A DNA stretch of 64,000 nt, taken from contig NC_088299.1 of NCBI RefSeq assembly GCF_032854445.1, positions 4,067,001 through 4,131,000 on the forward strand. The letters run 5' to 3'. The notes below the pieces were generated by a model. That model did not search any database and was not told the origin of the DNA. It saw only the letters and a program-made list of their open reading frames with translations. Below, one piece after another: positions 23,201 to 33,774 of the stretch. Within the stretch, counting starts at the first letter, position 1, and every line of letters starts with the position of its first letter. A program made the translations under genes and the position numbers. The stretch comes from Liolophura sinensis (lineage: Eukaryota; Mollusca; Polyplacophora; Chitonida; Chitonidae).

Positions 23201-23797
23201 GTGGACATTAAAATCGTTGTGGAAGAAGACGGTGTGATAGTGGATAGTTCGCGTCTGTCGTCTTTAGGTAACATAGCAGCTGAGGCTAAATATGACGTTG
23301 TTGAGCCTTTAACAATGACGGCAACGGACGCCAACGCTGATTGGCCGAAGGATGTTGTTGTTCACAATGTCTGTGATAATAGATCTTCGGATCAAGCCGC
23401 ACTTGGACATATCACTGCACAGGAATTGGCGCCTTCAGAAGGCCCATCGGCTATTGCTGTTCATGATATCGTTGATAACAGATCGTCCGATCAAGCCGCA
23501 TTTGGACATATCACTGCACAGAAATTGGTGCCTTCAGAGGGCCCATGGGCTATTGCTGTTCACGATATCGTTAATAACAGATCGTCGGAGCATGCCGCAT
23601 TTGGACATATCACTGCACAGGAATTGGTGCCTTCGGAAGACCCATCGGCTATTGCTGTTCACGATAACATATCGTTGGATCAAGCCGCATTTGGACATAT
23701 CACTGCACAGGAATTGGCGCCTTCAGAAGGCCCATCGGCTATTGCTGTTCACGATATTGTTAATAACAGATCGTCGGATCAGGCCGCTTCGGTGTAA
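15683..23797 (+). CDS. Membrane guanylate cyclase with NIT-like extracellular region (five exons)
   Basis: Coding exons: 15683-17248, 21469-21580, 21720-21818, 22020-22111, 22913-23797. Joined they give 917 codons with all phases consistent. The enzyme should turn GTP into cGMP. Order: cytoplasmic N-tail (1-90), membrane helix 91-110, extracellular loop 111-379 with about nine N-glycosylation sequons, membrane helix 380-399, coiled linker 405-440, then the class III cyclase domain 455-640. Catalytic residues are all present: metal Asp463 (FSDIVGFT) and Asp507 (ETIGDAYM), guanine-specifying Glu503 and Cys575 ([17 protein letters not shown]), and Asn582 and Arg586. Two membrane passes around a large helical loop fit NIT-domain cyclases; Platynereis NIT-GCs are reported to act in nitric-oxide signalling. 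There is no H-NOX domain and no receptor kinase-homology domain. The tail 640-917 is acidic and low-complexity and ends in 33-residue repeats. An in-frame TGA at 15677 precedes the ATG, supporting this start unless an upstream exon splices in. Confidence 0.88.
18880..18995 (-). mobile_element. Two nested SINE family A tails
   Basis: TTATTTATTTATTTG followed by GATTGGTGTTTTACGCCGTA occurs twice, about 55 bases apart, each followed by CGAGAATATT or CAAGAATATG. It lies antisense in cyclase intron 1, one of the few antisense copies inside a gene. Confidence 0.75.
20160..20250 (+). mobile_element. SINE family A, internal fragment
   Basis: GATTTCAAGTCCAGCTCATG then TTGGCTTCATCTCCAG and GAGAAGGTCTGACAGCAACC match the B box and body of family A. 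It lies sense in cyclase intron 1. Confidence 0.65.
20395..20985. repeat. Long foldback (MITE-like) element in cyclase intron 1
   Basis: Arms of about 240 bases: 20395-20640 pairs with 20740-20985. Paired blocks include GGGTATTTGGGACCA against TGGTCCCAAATACCC, and AATAAGGATGT against ACATCCTTATT. The centre (about 20641-20739) is AT-rich. A diverged relative is at 2545-3345. No coding capacity. Confidence 0.82.
21469..21580 (+). CDS. Cyclase exon 2
   Basis: 112 nt between acceptor CTAAACAG and donor GTAAAT. Encodes [16 protein letters not shown] through LRIGMHT, the conserved stretch between the two catalytic halves. Leaves one base of a split Gly codon. Confidence 0.9.
21720..21818 (+). CDS. 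Cyclase exon 3: second catalytic core
   Basis: 99 nt, acceptor TTTGCCAG, donor GTAAGT. Encodes [19 protein letters not shown] and NTASRMES, with the guanine-selective Cys and the transition-state Asn and Arg. Confidence 0.93.
21885..21992 (+). mobile_element. SINE family A, 3' half
   Basis: GGGTTTTCTCCCCGGGGTCT, CAGCATAATGCTGGCCACCG, CGTATAAGTGACATATTCTT and CATCAATCAAATAAATA. It lies sense in cyclase intron 3, 66 bases after the exon 3 donor. Confidence 0.85.
22020..22111 (+). CDS. Cyclase exon 4
   Basis: 92 nt, acceptor TTTTGTAG, donor GTAATT. Encodes [18 protein letters not shown] and a RGLIEIK segment typical of the end of the cyclase fold. Confidence 0.92.
22265..22505 (+). mobile_element. 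tRNA-derived SINE, family D
   Basis: Head with GTCCAGTGGCATAGACGTGG and B box GGTTCTAACCCC; body with GGGGCCTTCGTGACAATTGA. The tail GTGAAAAAATTGTTGAGTAA resembles the tail of families B and C. Fragments sharing CCTTCGTAACAATAAACGG occur at about 60315-60420 and GCTTTGGTGACAATAAACGG at 18820. It lies sense in cyclase intron 4. Confidence 0.55.
22913..23797 (+). CDS. Cyclase exon 5: end of the fold and repetitive tail
   Basis: Acceptor GCTCTTAG. It opens with [13 protein letters not shown], the last conserved motif of animal guanylate cyclases. It continues through a basic patch (KPRKKKRP), an acidic low-complexity segment and the 33-residue repeats, to TAA at 23795-23797. An open frame could also be read from an internal TTG, but the exon joins cleanly in phase 0. 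Confidence 0.85.
   Translation, partial: GKGLLETFWLEGRDDMGKANDSMVCMFKPRKKKRPTGSGSQSFVSLVSEGEKAEDKKTLSSASGVLREADEGKETVSKNEVDKGEENAEPLPNGAKVDIKIVVEEDGVIVDSSRLSSLGNIAAEAKYDVVEPLTMTATDANADWPKDVVVHNVCDNRSSDQAALGHITAQELAPSEGPSAIAVHDIVDNRSSDQAAFGHITAQKLVPSEGPWAIAVHDIVNNRSSEHAAFGHITAQELVPSEDPSAIAVHDNISLDQAAFGHITAQELAPSEGPSAIAVHDIVNNRSSDQAASV
23390..23776 (+). repeat. In-frame 99-bp coding minisatellite (33-residue repeat)
   Basis: Four units (residues 783-815, 816-848, 849-878, 879-911), preceded by a partial unit (770-782) and followed by a six-residue remnant. The shared core is [17 protein letters not shown], then [15 protein letters not shown]. Unit three is three codons shorter. All changes keep the frame. 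I know no protein domain of this form. Confidence 0.9.
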
Positions 23798-26119
23798 CTA
23801 GAACAATTTGTAAGAAACGAAACCGTATTTATAAATGGAATGTCTTTTAGACGTTCCCAAATGTTTTGAAAAGAATACAGAAATTTTTATAGAGTTTCCT
23901 GGTTTCCAATGTCCAGGCGAATACATGACGTCATAACTGTCATGTACACGTCAGATACCATGCTCTTGTGGGTCAATTACGTCACAAAGACAAACTGCAC
24001 CAAAGCGCCATCGTTTCTCAAAACCTCACGTTTATATCGGTCCCTCCAGGGGTCACGACAAAACATAAATATTTGTATCAGGTTTGATATAAAACGTTCT
24101 CCCTATCTGTGGATTGCGATTCCTGTAAACTTTTTTCAGTCGCACGCACAAAACAGCTGATGCTCAAATTTAATAATACCGGTGTTCAAAACATGCATGC
24201 TGTCTAGTTCTTTGGAATGAGGTATTTTCCATTGGCGACTGGGGTCCAAGCTGGGTTAATCATCTGTGTCTTTTAATAACTCATGCATGCTTCATTACCA
24301 GTTGGCCTACGCATCATTATCGCAAAGGCATGCGTGAACAACAAGACTGCACAGGTGAAGCCTGGGGTCCTTTATACGGCAACGGTTCCTCTTATATAGA
24401 CCTGCAAATTTTGTTTGTATAACAATATTTTGAAGAGACCAACCATCTATGTTCAAAATGGCGTGGCCAGATTCAGGTCAATATGTTTGCAAATGATTGT
24501 ATTACGCTCTTTTGTTTTGTGTTTTTGTTAATACAGAAAAGGTATAATTTATCACAAATGTCTGTGTTTCGCTTCACATTCACTCTTCCTATACTTTAAA
24601 TGTAAACGAGAAACGACTTTAAAGTGAAACACAGCACCTGATTAATATTTATATCTACTAAAAGACTACCACTCAAAATATCTTAAACCAAAATTAAATA
24701 TTTTTTGGACTTTGTTCAGCCCAGTAAAAGTGAAACAGTGAAACTTCGTCTTGACACAGCTTTAGCGCGTCTCCATTATCGACGGCAACGTGACGTCACG
24801 TTTAGTCTAGCTCTCTAACGTCAGAGTTATTTTGCGTATTATAGTCAAAGCAGTAGCCTTTGTCAGATACAAGCTGTGGGTTTCGGCAATGAAGGTCCAA
24901 GTGATAAATAGCTTTCTCGGAAATTAACATACTGGAAGGATATCTCTTCCACTCCTTGAACTGTTGATACAGGAAGCCTGCTACATTATTTACAGTTTAA
25001 GTAAGCTGTAGATGTACAGCCGGAATCTTCCTGGTTCAGGTCGTACACTCCAGACTGGTGTTAAACTGGTGATATTAAATATTTTCAAAATTACAATAGG
25101 ACTGACGTACAACTGGATTAATGCTCAATTCTGAAACAATGGAAATAAATCTAAGCAACATTGAAGCTGATCTAGGCAATCGACTGTCGCTAAAGTTTAT
25201 GCTCCAGTTTTGTGGTGGTGGCTTCTGAGATGAGAGCGCTGTTGACCTAGTTATCGCAGACGTCAGAGAAAGCACCTCATCTTGAATACGGCGTTTCAGG
25301 AATTTTACTGTATTTCATAAAGGAAAACAGAAAAAAAAATTTATATGCAAGAAAGACGTAGGAGCAAAATTTAAATTCCTCGATTCTCAAAAACTAAGAG
25401 AGACAAAAAGTAAGATTTAATTAATTTTAAGCATTGTCCAGTGAGATGCCTTCTTCTCATTCCCATCAACCTTCGGCATCCCTTATGAATTTTTCACTGA
25501 CTCTGACATTTGTTATTTAGAAACTGCTGACTAAAGGATAAAATGAACGACAAAAAATGTATTTGTATAATTTGAACAGCGTGCCTAAATATGACTAGGG
25601 TGTCCTGGGAAGATGAATGCGGTTTGGACCGACACGATATGCTACCGTCTGACATATTTTGTGATATCGTCGTTGAATATTACACGACTCGTAAATCAAC
25701 TAATTATACGTCTGTGGTGGTCCGTAAATGATACAGACCTGTCCGACAACACTGAGAAATGGACCATCCGCTATACGTAACTAAATCGATGTTAACGATC
25801 TCAAAATGATGTCTTATGCAGTAGTTCTGTGTTATCATATGTCACTTAACGGAGTCAATTGGTTAAGGCTACGTTACAGCTTAGGCCACGTAATCTGATA
25901 GCAACGTGTTTGATTGGATAAAATTCTAAAGATGTCTGCCTCGATCCACACCAGCCATTCGTTCAGTATTGACAGGTTGTCCTACATGTTATTCGGTGAA
26001 ATCTCATAAAAATAACAAAGTATGATACTTTTCAGAAAGCTTGAGAACCTTGCTTTCGATTAAAATATGGTTTAACCAGGTACTGTCTTCTCCTTTAAAC
26101 ATATTGATAAAACTAAGCT
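23798..26119. other. Cyclase 3' UTR and intergenic DNA
   Basis: No further gene recognised. No canonical AATAAA lies close after the stop. Two perfect CRE octamers occur (23926-23933; 24791-24798). Confidence 0.4.
24788..24801. promoter_or_regulatory. 14-bp perfect palindrome containing a CRE
   Basis: ACGTGACGTCACGT. The inner TGACGTCA is an exact ATF/CREB site. A half-site (AACGTCAG) follows about 30 bases later. About 1 kb downstream of the cyclase stop; target gene unknown. Confidence 0.35.
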
Positions 26120-26228
26120 GTTAACCCAGAACCAGGTTTCCTCCCACCATAATGCTGGCCGGCGTCGTATTAGTGAAATATTCTTGAGGACTGAGTATAA
26201 AATATCAATGGGATAAATCAAATAAATA
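26120..26228 (+). mobile_element. SINE family A, 3' half
   Basis: ACCAGGTTTCCTCCCACCAT, AATGCTGGCCGGCGTCGTAT, GTGAAATATTCTTGAGGACT and CAATGGGATAAATCAAATAA. A second, more decayed relic of similar type may lie at 26340-26490. Confidence 0.82.
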
Positions 26229-26499
26229 GAACATATATACTTCTGAGTAACACTGAAGGTCAAATGGGTGATAATGCGATTTCATTTACCAGACGAAAGA
26301 GGGAGGATTTATTCAATTGCCGTCATATTTGAATCCCAGTTTTTGCTAGCTCAATTGCGGTCGTAAGTCAGATGGTTTCGCATGTACCCACGAAGAACGG
26401 TTGTTTCCTTGTCTCATACACCTGACCGCCGTCTTAAAAAAGTGAAAACGTTTTGAGCATGGCGTGAGACAAAAATATCAAATAAATTAATTAGTATAT

Positions 26500-28059
26500 T
26501 TAGGATGCGTGAGATCAGTGAAGCATCATCCCAAAGACATCAGATACGAAACCTCAAACACCACACCCGGTATGTTTGAAAAACTGTTGCATGCACCGAT
26601 TCGTTTCATGTAATAGAGTGCACGTGTAACTCCCAAGAAAGTCGGTTAAGGCTCCCATTTTAGACTGGTAAAATCTATATTTTGAAATACACTTGTAACA
26701 TCGTCAGGAAATATAGACCACTTTTCATATAACACACAATTTATCCAAGAACGCGGTAAGCAGAGCTACCAGCGGCAAAGAAACCGAGAAAAAAAGAGAA
26801 CGGGGTGAAAGGAGCTAATGTATATGAACACAACAAATTTCCTGCTTGCATTTATGAACACAGCGTGTTTAAACAATAGATATTGTTCAGTTGAGCTCTG
26901 TTTATGAGACGTTAATCCCCCCCAGTCGGAATTATTACACAAAGACCGGTAATGAATTAGCTTTATTCAGATAGGTCCTTTCAACCAAAGCCACTTTCCT
27001 CGTTTTGTCCGATATTTCTTACCATCTATAGTTGAGCGTCTCAACCTCTTCTTGTAGGCTATAAATTGTTTGCTATCTGAAAATGTTCACCGTATTTTTA
27101 CCGTAGGCTTGCAAAATTCAAAGCATTGACTTCATTTAAGAATTACATTTATACTCAATGTGTTGACAAAAAATGGAGACTTCAAATAGCAGCCATTTAA
27201 GCTATAGAGCTGGATCCGGATCAGCAACCTAATCGATGGACTTCCGAATTGTGAACTTCTCGCGGAAGCTATCAGCTGGTTCGGCCTTGGAGTTGTCTGA
27301 GTTTAGCCCAATAATGGGTTCGCGAATGAACACAAGAAAATGACATTGTATTCGTACGGTTTTCAATCCATGTCAACTGATCTGAGCCAATAATCAGTTT
27401 TCTGTTTGGAGACTACTAGAAGTGTAAACAAAGCGAATTTAACCCATGCAAGATATGCCGTATATACAATTTTATCATCCAAACTGGCAGTTTAATCTTT
27501 TAGTTAACTCTTTCTGGAAAATTGTACTTTAAATGTGATGACAACATAGCATTTCGATTAATTCTAGACCACTGACGTCTATATAGTAAACTGCAAATTA
27601 ACATCACCGAAATATAACATTATTTTTGCTTAAGTCATGGAGCTAAAAGTCGTCTACGTTGCTAATTTACACGTGAACAGTTAGAATAAAAAAAAAGGTA
27701 ATTTCACCAGTGGTCACCGGTAATATGAGTGACTAAGTACCATTTTTCACGCTGTCGTCACTGCCCTGGTTTTACCCTTATGCCTCGGATGACAGAAACG
27801 TGTAACTCCATACGTGAGTTACCAGCTATTAGTGACAATGATGTAAAATGCCCACTCGGATTGAAACATACACTTCGACGAGAGTATGATTATGTAATCA
27901 TCAGTCGAAAATAACTCTTCGCGATCATTCTAACATTAAACATCACGTGTTTAAAGGCAAAATTAACCCAGTGTTGAATGGGCAGCATATGACGTTTTGA
28001 TATAGCCTCGTTCTTTTGGGCGCTATAGTGAAGAAATGTTCATTTATAACTTGCCAAAG
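26500..28059. other. Intergenic stretch, no gene recognised
   Basis: Only short open frames without recognisable features, and no clear repeat. Confidence 0.4.
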
Positions 28060-28182
28060 GTCGATGGGTTTTAACTCCGGCACTCCTATTTCCGCCATCA
28101 GTGAAACTGATCCCCATCGCATTAGTGAAACGTTATTGAGTATGGCCTTAAACAACATTCGAATAAATAAATAAATAAAAGA
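28060..28182 (+). mobile_element. SINE family A relic
   Basis: Diverged body, then CATTAGTGAAACGTTATTGA, GTATGGCCTTAAACAACATT and GAATAAATAAATAAATAAAA, collinear with the family A tail. Confidence 0.6.
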
Positions 28183-31161
28183 AAGGATTTTTCCACATTC
28201 TAGCACTTAATCCAGTACTATAAAACCTTTGCGTTCATGGGAATGGTATGCCATTTGGGTAGGCCTGCAGATTATCATCACATGATTTCCTCGAGACACA
28301 TAGACCTAATTGCTCATTTCAATGTATTTAAATTTAAGAGCTCATACTGCCGTTGTTAAGACAGAGTGTATATGGGTTCTTTATCATCATCTAGCGGAAT
28401 CACTGTGGGTCTGTCACTGATTCGGCTCACATGAAATTAATAACCCTGCCACGTCGATCCGTCAGATTAGCCAGACGTGACTTTTCCCAAGCTTTCCTCT
28501 TTTGAAATGTAAAGAAAAATATCAGATGGATGCCATTGCCCTTTGATTGGGTCTATGTTAATTGTAATCATAGACGTAGAAAAGAAGGGGGCACTGCTCG
28601 GCCTGGTCACGGTTGACTGGCCCATCTACTGCATGTTGGTCTGTTGAGTTATGAAAAGGTTTCATGCAGTCTTGTCTTGCTTTGATGTACGCTGTACATT
28701 ACCGACGATCAGCTGGGCCCGCCCAGAAAAGGAGCTTTCTCCAAAGAACACATATAGTCTCTTCATGGGGAACCTTTTTTTCATGATACGAACATGGTAA
28801 CAAGCTGGTCACCAAGAAGGTTTCTAAATTTCTTATAAAATGACTTATGAGCACACGTTTAATTGACAGCTATACGAGACTTGATTAGGCTGTTCCAGTG
28901 ATCTGAAAAAGATTGTGCTGTAAAACGATTTTTCTTAATTTGAAATATTACTCCAACAACTGAGAAAAATACAATTTCGTGTGAACGTAGATAACATATC
29001 AAGTTACTGACTGCTTAAGAGAATTGGAGGTCGGAAGCACATTTTCAGAGAAAATTCAGTGTTAAAAAAGATCCAAAAATGGCCCATTTGATTAACATTT
29101 GAAAAACTGAGAAAATCAGAATATTGTCTGTCTTAGACACAGTACTGATATACCTTCCGATCAACTTCCATAAAAAAAGATTACGCCAACCAAAAGAACA
29201 AAATGAAAACTGTATACATACCACGTTATCTGGGAGTCGGAAGCGCAATTTCGGAGTTCTTGGAAATAATGCAAGAGCTACTTCCGCAATACTTTCCTCT
29301 CAACGCATGCGCACAAGAGCTTGGGATTATCCGGGTGAATACACATGTAGGCCTACACATTGTGTAATACCGTTCATATATAGTAAAGATGCGGTCTAAC
29401 AAAAGTCATGGCTTTAAGGAAACTCCTCCTGGCGCGCAGTCATGTATAACACTTGTTATTTCCGAGGTTTAAACTTGCCTGTTGATAATAGAGGCAACGC
29501 ATGCTTGAGTGGAGTGGTATATACACGTAGACTTTCAGGCCTGATGCTCAGCGGCAGCACGGGTGGGACGGGTGACTTTGATAAATATTTACACAACAGA
29601 CAGAAATAAAAATATTTTTTTAGCTTACCCAGCTTCCGGCACTACCTGTCCTGATGATCTCATTGCGTACTTGCGCTTACACAAACGTGTACACACACAT
29701 GGTTGTCATTTCGTTGGTCACTATACGGTAGATATCAAAATGGAGATTAAAAAAATATAGTTTAATTCTCTGGGTTTTTAATGAAAACATATGTCGGGAT
29801 GACGGAAATTTTTAAGCCAAAATTCAATATTCTTTCATGGAATCAAATTGTCAGTAGTTACCAAAAATTACTTAAATTATTACTGTAGTCAGTAGTTACC
29901 AAAATTACTTAAATTATTACAATTCAAAACTTAAATAGTTCCTAAAAATAATGCAGTTTGCTTTATAAGTTGAGGAAACTTTATTACGGATTTTGAACGG
30001 TATCACATGCACAGACAAGGCTGAGGCCATTCTAATATAAAAGCAAAATATGATTAGATTTCGCTGCATGGCCAACTTTTTTTTTCCAAACAGTTTCCGG
30101 TATAGCTGTTTAAAGTGAAAATTATCACAATTTTTGCTATCCAACAGAACCTGTAATTTTTGTTGCAAAGTTAACTAAATCCATTTCTCTAGGTCTTGAA
30201 TACAAAACTTGTAATGGATCGCAATAAATATAATAAAGACCAGTACCTTGTCTTTGTTTCAAAAACTGAACTAGATAAACCAGTAGGAATGCATCGACCA
30301 CAAACAAACATCTAAATTATCAGATTTACCGAATCTTATATAATAAGCTGATAAATCCATTAAGTATCCATTCAGTAACTGTAGATCAACATTTGTAATC
30401 CTATTCCCGGAGATTTTGTTTATTATTGCATAGAGGTCATAAAGGACGCTGAAAGAAACATGAACAACTCACATGATTTTCATAGAATTACACTTTCAAT
30501 ATTACACATGTACGTGTATTTTCTGCTTTGTTCGTGTGATTCCTAGATCAAGACGCCAAGCAGTCCCTTCTTTGTCTTGTTGGTCTGTTTTTGTTTTGTT
30601 TTTGTTTTGTTTTTTTGCCAACATACAACCGGCTTGAATGTTCAAAACATGTATTTATTTTAATTCCAACCTAAAACAACAAACAGAAGTACATAAAATT
30701 ACAGGCGTAGTCCACAGACCTCTGCGAGCTTGTTTTTTACCAAAACACGGGTCCTGGCTTCGAGAACGCTTGCGCCAAGGCCTCACCAAGCCAGACAGCT
30801 CAAACCTCCTGTCACAACAGAGAGCGATCCCCGCGGTGTTGGTAACGCACATTGAACACTTTGATGCCCCATAGTCGTACCTCCATCTATTCTACCTCAA
30901 TGTTGTAAGCATCTGAGTGCGCTGATATAATTGGCTTGGGACTCATGTGAAGCTACTGAACGCTGATATATAGGCCTACTCTTCAGTGGTGTAATTCATC
31001 GTTATTTTAATAAATGACCTCCAGTTTATCAATTCATAAGCAGTCTTATGAACCATGCTGTTTTGACTGTAGGAACTTCTGCGAAGGTATATAATATGTT
31101 ATCGATTTTGAATGCCACGCGCAGGCGCTCTAGCTCCACGAAACATTTATGACCACATTCC
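28183..31161. other. Intergenic stretch, no gene recognised
   Basis: It holds a direct duplication of about 33 bases (29851-29884 and 29889-29921, TCAGTAGTTACCAAAA and following). A 91-codon frame at 29124-29399 and others have no recognisable features. Confidence 0.4.
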
Positions 31162-31509
31162 TTACAGCGCATGCGTCGCTCTCTACCTTTCTTAGGCTTG
31201 GTTATGGTTAGCCTCATCACTTGTGTCCTTCCTCTAAACTGTTTTATAAGCATTCATCAATAAAATTGTTTAACGATCTGGTTAGAATCATGTTGTACAT
31301 AGGGACTTATCCAAATAAAGAGAATGCACGTGTTCCTAGTATTGTTAAAAACAAAAGCTGAGACAGATTGTTTGCGTTTTCTCACATCATTTCCTACCTC
31401 ATCACCATGACCCCAGTGACTTCGGCGCTGTTCAAGATTTCTGTACAAAATTTACAAGCGGTGGCAGTGATTTAAAGAGAAATGTAGAGAGCGGCACATG
31501 CGCTGTAGT
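31162..31509. mobile_element. Inverted-repeat (MITE-like) element, copy 2
   Basis: Left TACAGCGCATGCGTCGCTCT; right end GAGAGCGGCACATGCGCTGT, its imperfect reverse complement. The interior from 31262 to 31475 is the reverse complement of the interior of the copy at 12759-13179. The two are roughly three-quarters alike by eye. Confidence 0.75.
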
Positions 31510-31642
31510 GAGTATGATTTAAGAGGACTTAAAATCAGGCACTTAAGAAGGTTATGAAACGTTGGCGACCTTAGGCCAGCAAATGCGGAAGACACTTATG
31601 AAAAGAAGCTCAGCTGACCTGCGCATTTGGACAAGCAATAGA

Positions 31643-31803
31643 TGGTTTACAATGGCAGCCATCTTTGAGGTAAGTTTGTGTATATTGCCCATTGTATGGC
31701 CTAACAGTCAAGGGTCTCTGCCTAGTTAGTGACACCTCTAACAATAGACACCCATGGGCAATACTCAATCTTACATCAAAGATGGCTGTCACTGCAAACC
31801 ACC
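31643..31803. repeat. 161-bp foldback (MITE-like) element
   Basis: Arms of about 50 bases. Left TGGTTTACAATGGCAGCCAT pairs with right ATGGCTGTCACTGCAAACCA, and TATTGCCCAT pairs with ATGGGCAATA. Central loop about 60 bases. Confidence 0.82.
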
Positions 31804-32949
31804 ATAATGTAATATTAATTATATTGTAATAATGTCGATCCATCCCGAGCGTGAACTGATGCCGATGTGAAAATCTGCAAATTCAATTAAGTCAATTATA
31901 TTTACTTTATAGTATAAGGATCGAGCTGCTGTAAAACTGATATTTGAGGAAATTTTGACGCCATAAATTTGTTTTCACCCCACTTGAATTAGTACGTGTT
32001 TAGAATTATTTCTCGGACTCCGAGATAATATTTTAAAAAATTTTCAAGAAGTCGTCTAAACTCCCGACAAGACATTTCCTATCATTTCTAATTCGCTTTG
32101 GTAATACTACATTGGGGTTCGAGAGAAAAAGTCCCAATATGGTATAAGTTAAACCGGTGAATGATTTTTTTAAGAAATAACACTCGTCTGTTAAATCAAG
32201 ACAACATGCACTTGACATGCTTGACATACCTGTAAAATGAGATTAAGAGACGTCTCTTACTCCCAGCCGTAATCAACGGTTAAATTAGGACCATGCGCAT
32301 TTAACACGTTTGTAAACTTCAACATGAAAAATATATATCACCAAACATTACGAAACTCATCTACTAGGCTCCATATACACATATGAACATTTGAAAATAG
32401 CTGAGGTATCACCCGTTTGAGAATTCATGTCGTCTTACATTCAGTCCCCTCGCTAAATAATTGGTCCGTGTTAAAATATATGACGCCCATGTTAATAGAT
32501 AGGATGTCAACAATTTGATCGACCGGCGACAGTTTAGCGAATCTTCTTTCTTTGTTTTAACAGTTCGCTTGATGAAAAAATTGTATTTATCAGTACTAAC
32601 AATAAAACTTATATTGTCATCTGGAGATAAGTTTTGTAGATCTTTATTCAGGGGCATCAGCTGTGAGTTAAATAGACAGGGTTTTAACGTCCCCTGCAAT
32701 GTAATATACTTCGGTCATATTCCTTCCGAAGTTGTCTCCCTGGATAAATCCCGGCAGCTATAGCCGATCGCGCTATCTGGAGAATGAATGAATGGGTGCT
32801 TTGGGTTTAATGTCATACTTCATACATAAAGCTCATTATATTAGAACCAGTTAAAGAATTTAAAGTATATGGAAACGAGAATTAACGCAAACACAAACAT
32901 ATTTTGGACAAAATTGATAAATTCAGCTATAAACTTCGAAAACCAGTGA
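31804..32949. other. Intergenic stretch, no gene recognised
   Basis: Open frames of 82-96 codons overlap on opposite strands at 32409-32763. None resembles a known protein. No repeat noticed. Confidence 0.4.
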
Positions 32950-32954
32950 AAACC

Positions 32955-33330
32955 GTTTTCCTCGGTGTAAACATTTTCTACGCGGTCAAAAGGTTTCCCT
33001 CGCGGTGTAAATGTTTTCTCCGAGGGATAAACCTTTTCTTTGCGCTGTAAACCTTTCCTCCGCGCTGTAAACCATTTCTCCGCGGTGTGAATATTTTCTC
33101 CGCAGTGGAAAGAGTTTCTCCGCAGCGGAAAGGTTTTCCCCGGCAGTGTAAACCTTTTCCCCGCGGTGGAAACCCACGTGACACTTAGCCTCGATCAGAG
33201 ATATTCGAAATCTTTGATGTGACGAACATACGCTTCCTGGGATGCTGAGTCTGATATCTCGGATCGAGGCTAAGTGTGACTTGGGTTTCCACCGCGGAGA
33301 AAAGGTTCTACCGAGAAGAAAAGGTTTTCC
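32955..33330. repeat. 20-bp minisatellite ending in an inverted repeat
   Basis: About eleven copies of a 20-bp unit near CGCGGTGTAAACCTTTTCTC run from 32955 to 33175. The last copy joins an arm (33162-33205, CCGCGGTGGAAACCCACGTG then CACTTAGCCTCGATC). Its reverse complement is at 33254-33297 (GATCGAGGCTAAGTGTGACT and TTGGGTTTCCACCGCGG), followed by two more inverted 20-bp units. The whole thus has inverted-repeat symmetry, with arms themselves made of tandem repeats. Such elements (for example the bivalve pearl group, Helitron-like) are known; assignment here is inference. Confidence 0.75.
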
Positions 33331-33489
33331 GCTGATTTTCGAGTTAATAGTAGAATTTATCAATGTTGTGTTAAATGTTTTTCTGGCTACGTTAGTTTCC
33401 TCTTGCATATACTTCAAATTCTGAAATTAATAATGATAAGTTTCATCTGTCCTCAGAATTATTGCATAAATCAGTAGAAAAAACGTTGA

Positions 33490-33690
33490 GAATATCGAAT
33501 GGCACTGACGGGCCACCGTATGAGGTGTGTGTTCATATACTGCTCCGTTTTTGTGGCAGGGTACATGCCGCCACTGAAGTATCACTGAGGCCGAAGACAC
33601 CAGACATAACACCACGATTCAGTCACATTATAATGACACCGGGTCAACCAGTCCTGTTTCTTTGCTCTTCCCCTCAGCGCTGAGCGTCAA
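33490..33690 (-). mobile_element. SINE family C, body and internal part
   Basis: The reverse complement contains CGCTCAGCGCTGAGGGGAAG, GGACTGGTTGACCCGGTGTC, ATTATAATGTGACTGAATCG and GTGATACTTCAGTGGCGGCA, in the same order as in the plus copy at 5885-6160. Confidence 0.8.
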
Positions 33691-33774
33691 ACAAGAGAAG
33701 TTAAATTTAATGTTTGACGAAGCCTAATTTACTTGTACCAGTATTCCTTTTAATCACGTATCGAATCTGCTTCG

